Below are positions 5,353-5,857 of a stretch of 5,857 nt of DNA, piece by piece (positions within the stretch are counted from its first letter, which is position 1; the number at the start of each line of letters is the position of its first letter). A program made the translations under genes and the position numbers. Source of the DNA: an uncultured Saprospiraceae bacterium (GTDB lineage: Bacteria; Bacteroidota; Bacteroidia; Chitinophagales; Saprospiraceae); assembly GCA_934699305.1 (NCBI GenBank), contig CAKUWM010000194.1, positions 1 to 5,857 of the forward strand, read 5' to 3'. The notes below the pieces were generated by a model that worked only from the letters and a program-made list of their open reading frames with translations, did not search any database and was not told where the DNA came from.

Positions 5353-5857
5353 CGGATATTCAAGTCCGGCAAAAACAAGTGATACAGGGGATGTATATCA
5401 TAGCAACGATGATGCTTCTAGCGAAAGAGGTACGATATATTCCGCTGTCACATCAGACAAGTATATCAAGCCAGCTAATGAAACATCTAAAAAAATCAAC
5501 ATCGCCATCTTTGGTCATGGCACCGTCGGTGGCGCGCTTATTCGGCAGATTACTGAATCCAGAGCACACATCATCGCCAGAAAAAACCTTGATATCAATA
5601 TTTTTGCTGTCGCTAATTCAGAGAAAATATGGCTAAGTACAAATGGTATTGCTGACGATTGGGAAATTAAACTTAGTAGTGAAGGAAAGCCTTATTCGAT
5701 CGAAAAAGTTTTGCAATATGCACATCATCATCAATTAGAAAACCTTATCGCGGTGGACAACACGGATTCTGAATCTTTTGTTGAAAACTATATTCCCTTG
5801 ATTAAAGGAGGCTTTGACTTGGTATCTTCGAACAAAATAGGCAATGCACTTACTTAC
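5303..5857 (+). CDS. hom: homoserine dehydrogenase, 5' part (runs off the window)
   Basis: The frame is open from 5267 to the window end, and ATG 5303 is its only ATG. It gives 185 visible residues and overlaps metX by 50 bp in another frame, suggesting translational coupling. It makes homoserine from aspartate 4-semialdehyde with NAD(P)H. The Rossmann start is KINIAIFGHGTVGGALI (64-80), with glycines G71, G73 and G76 of GxGxxG. VDNTDSESF (151-159) matches the conserved 'VDxTxSE' block. VSSNKIGN (174-181) matches the 'xxNKxx' segment, with Lys178 at the conserved active-site lysine position. The style resembles the dehydrogenase half of ThrA. About 62 residues before the dinucleotide fold are unusual: a Ser/Thr/Asp-rich, low-complexity stretch (for example SSPAKTSDTGD) with no recognised domain. 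Catalytic and any ACT regions lie beyond the window. Confidence 0.88.
   Translation, partial: MKNAIKSIQPTRLTQYDGYSSPAKTSDTGDVYHSNDDASSERGTIYSAVTSDKYIKPANETSKKINIAIFGHGTVGGALIRQITESRAHIIARKNLDINIFAVANSEKIWLSTNGIADDWEIKLSSEGKPYSIEKVLQYAHHHQLENLIAVDNTDSESFVENYIPLIKGGFDLVSSNKIGNALTY

Noticed and set aside
5349..5636. 95-codon open frame on the + strand
   Set aside because: It lies over hom in another frame, has no recognisable family features, and the hom frame carries clear homoserine dehydrogenase motifs through the same bases.

Overview
The window looks like a chromosomal segment of a Bacteroidota member. The evidence is AT-rich non-coding DNA, two copies of the Bacteroidota housekeeping -7 promoter element TAnnTTTG (both reading TACATTTG), A-rich rather than Shine-Dalgarno-like start regions, and a metY-metX-hom gene order. 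The order below phylum cannot be settled from this sequence. Every gene lies on the + strand.

Layout: (1) 1-264 is the C-terminal tail of a Rpn/PD-(D/E)XK nuclease-family putative transposase, cut by the window edge. (2) 265-577 has no gene but holds degenerate direct repeats, two small hairpins and the promoter of the next gene. (3) 578-2380 encodes an exported 600-residue TPR protein. (4) 2381-2845 is a 465-bp regulatory region ahead of the methionine genes. (5) 2846-4141 is metY (O-acetylhomoserine sulfhydrylase), 4327-5352 is metX (homoserine O-acyltransferase), and 5303 to the window end is the 5' part of hom (homoserine dehydrogenase), which overlaps metX by 50 bp.

The most notable content is region 4. 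A near-consensus promoter (2443-2475) is followed by two complete ribosome-mediated attenuators in series. Each has a short leader ORF packed with Met and Cys codons (2495-2566 with MMCMCM; 2645-2743 with MMMHMMMCC). Each is followed by a strong intrinsic terminator (2588-2621; 2774-2808). In each, a segment inside the end of the leader ORF can pair with the 5' arm of the terminator to form an antiterminator. The simplest reading is that ribosome stalling at Met/Cys codons, when charged tRNA is scarce, must relieve two terminators one after the other before metY-metX-hom is transcribed. I see no SAM riboswitch.

The three enzymes form one path: Hom makes homoserine from aspartate semialdehyde, MetX acylates it, and MetY exchanges the acyl group for sulfide to give homocysteine. 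This fits control by both Met and Cys codons. The window ends inside hom.
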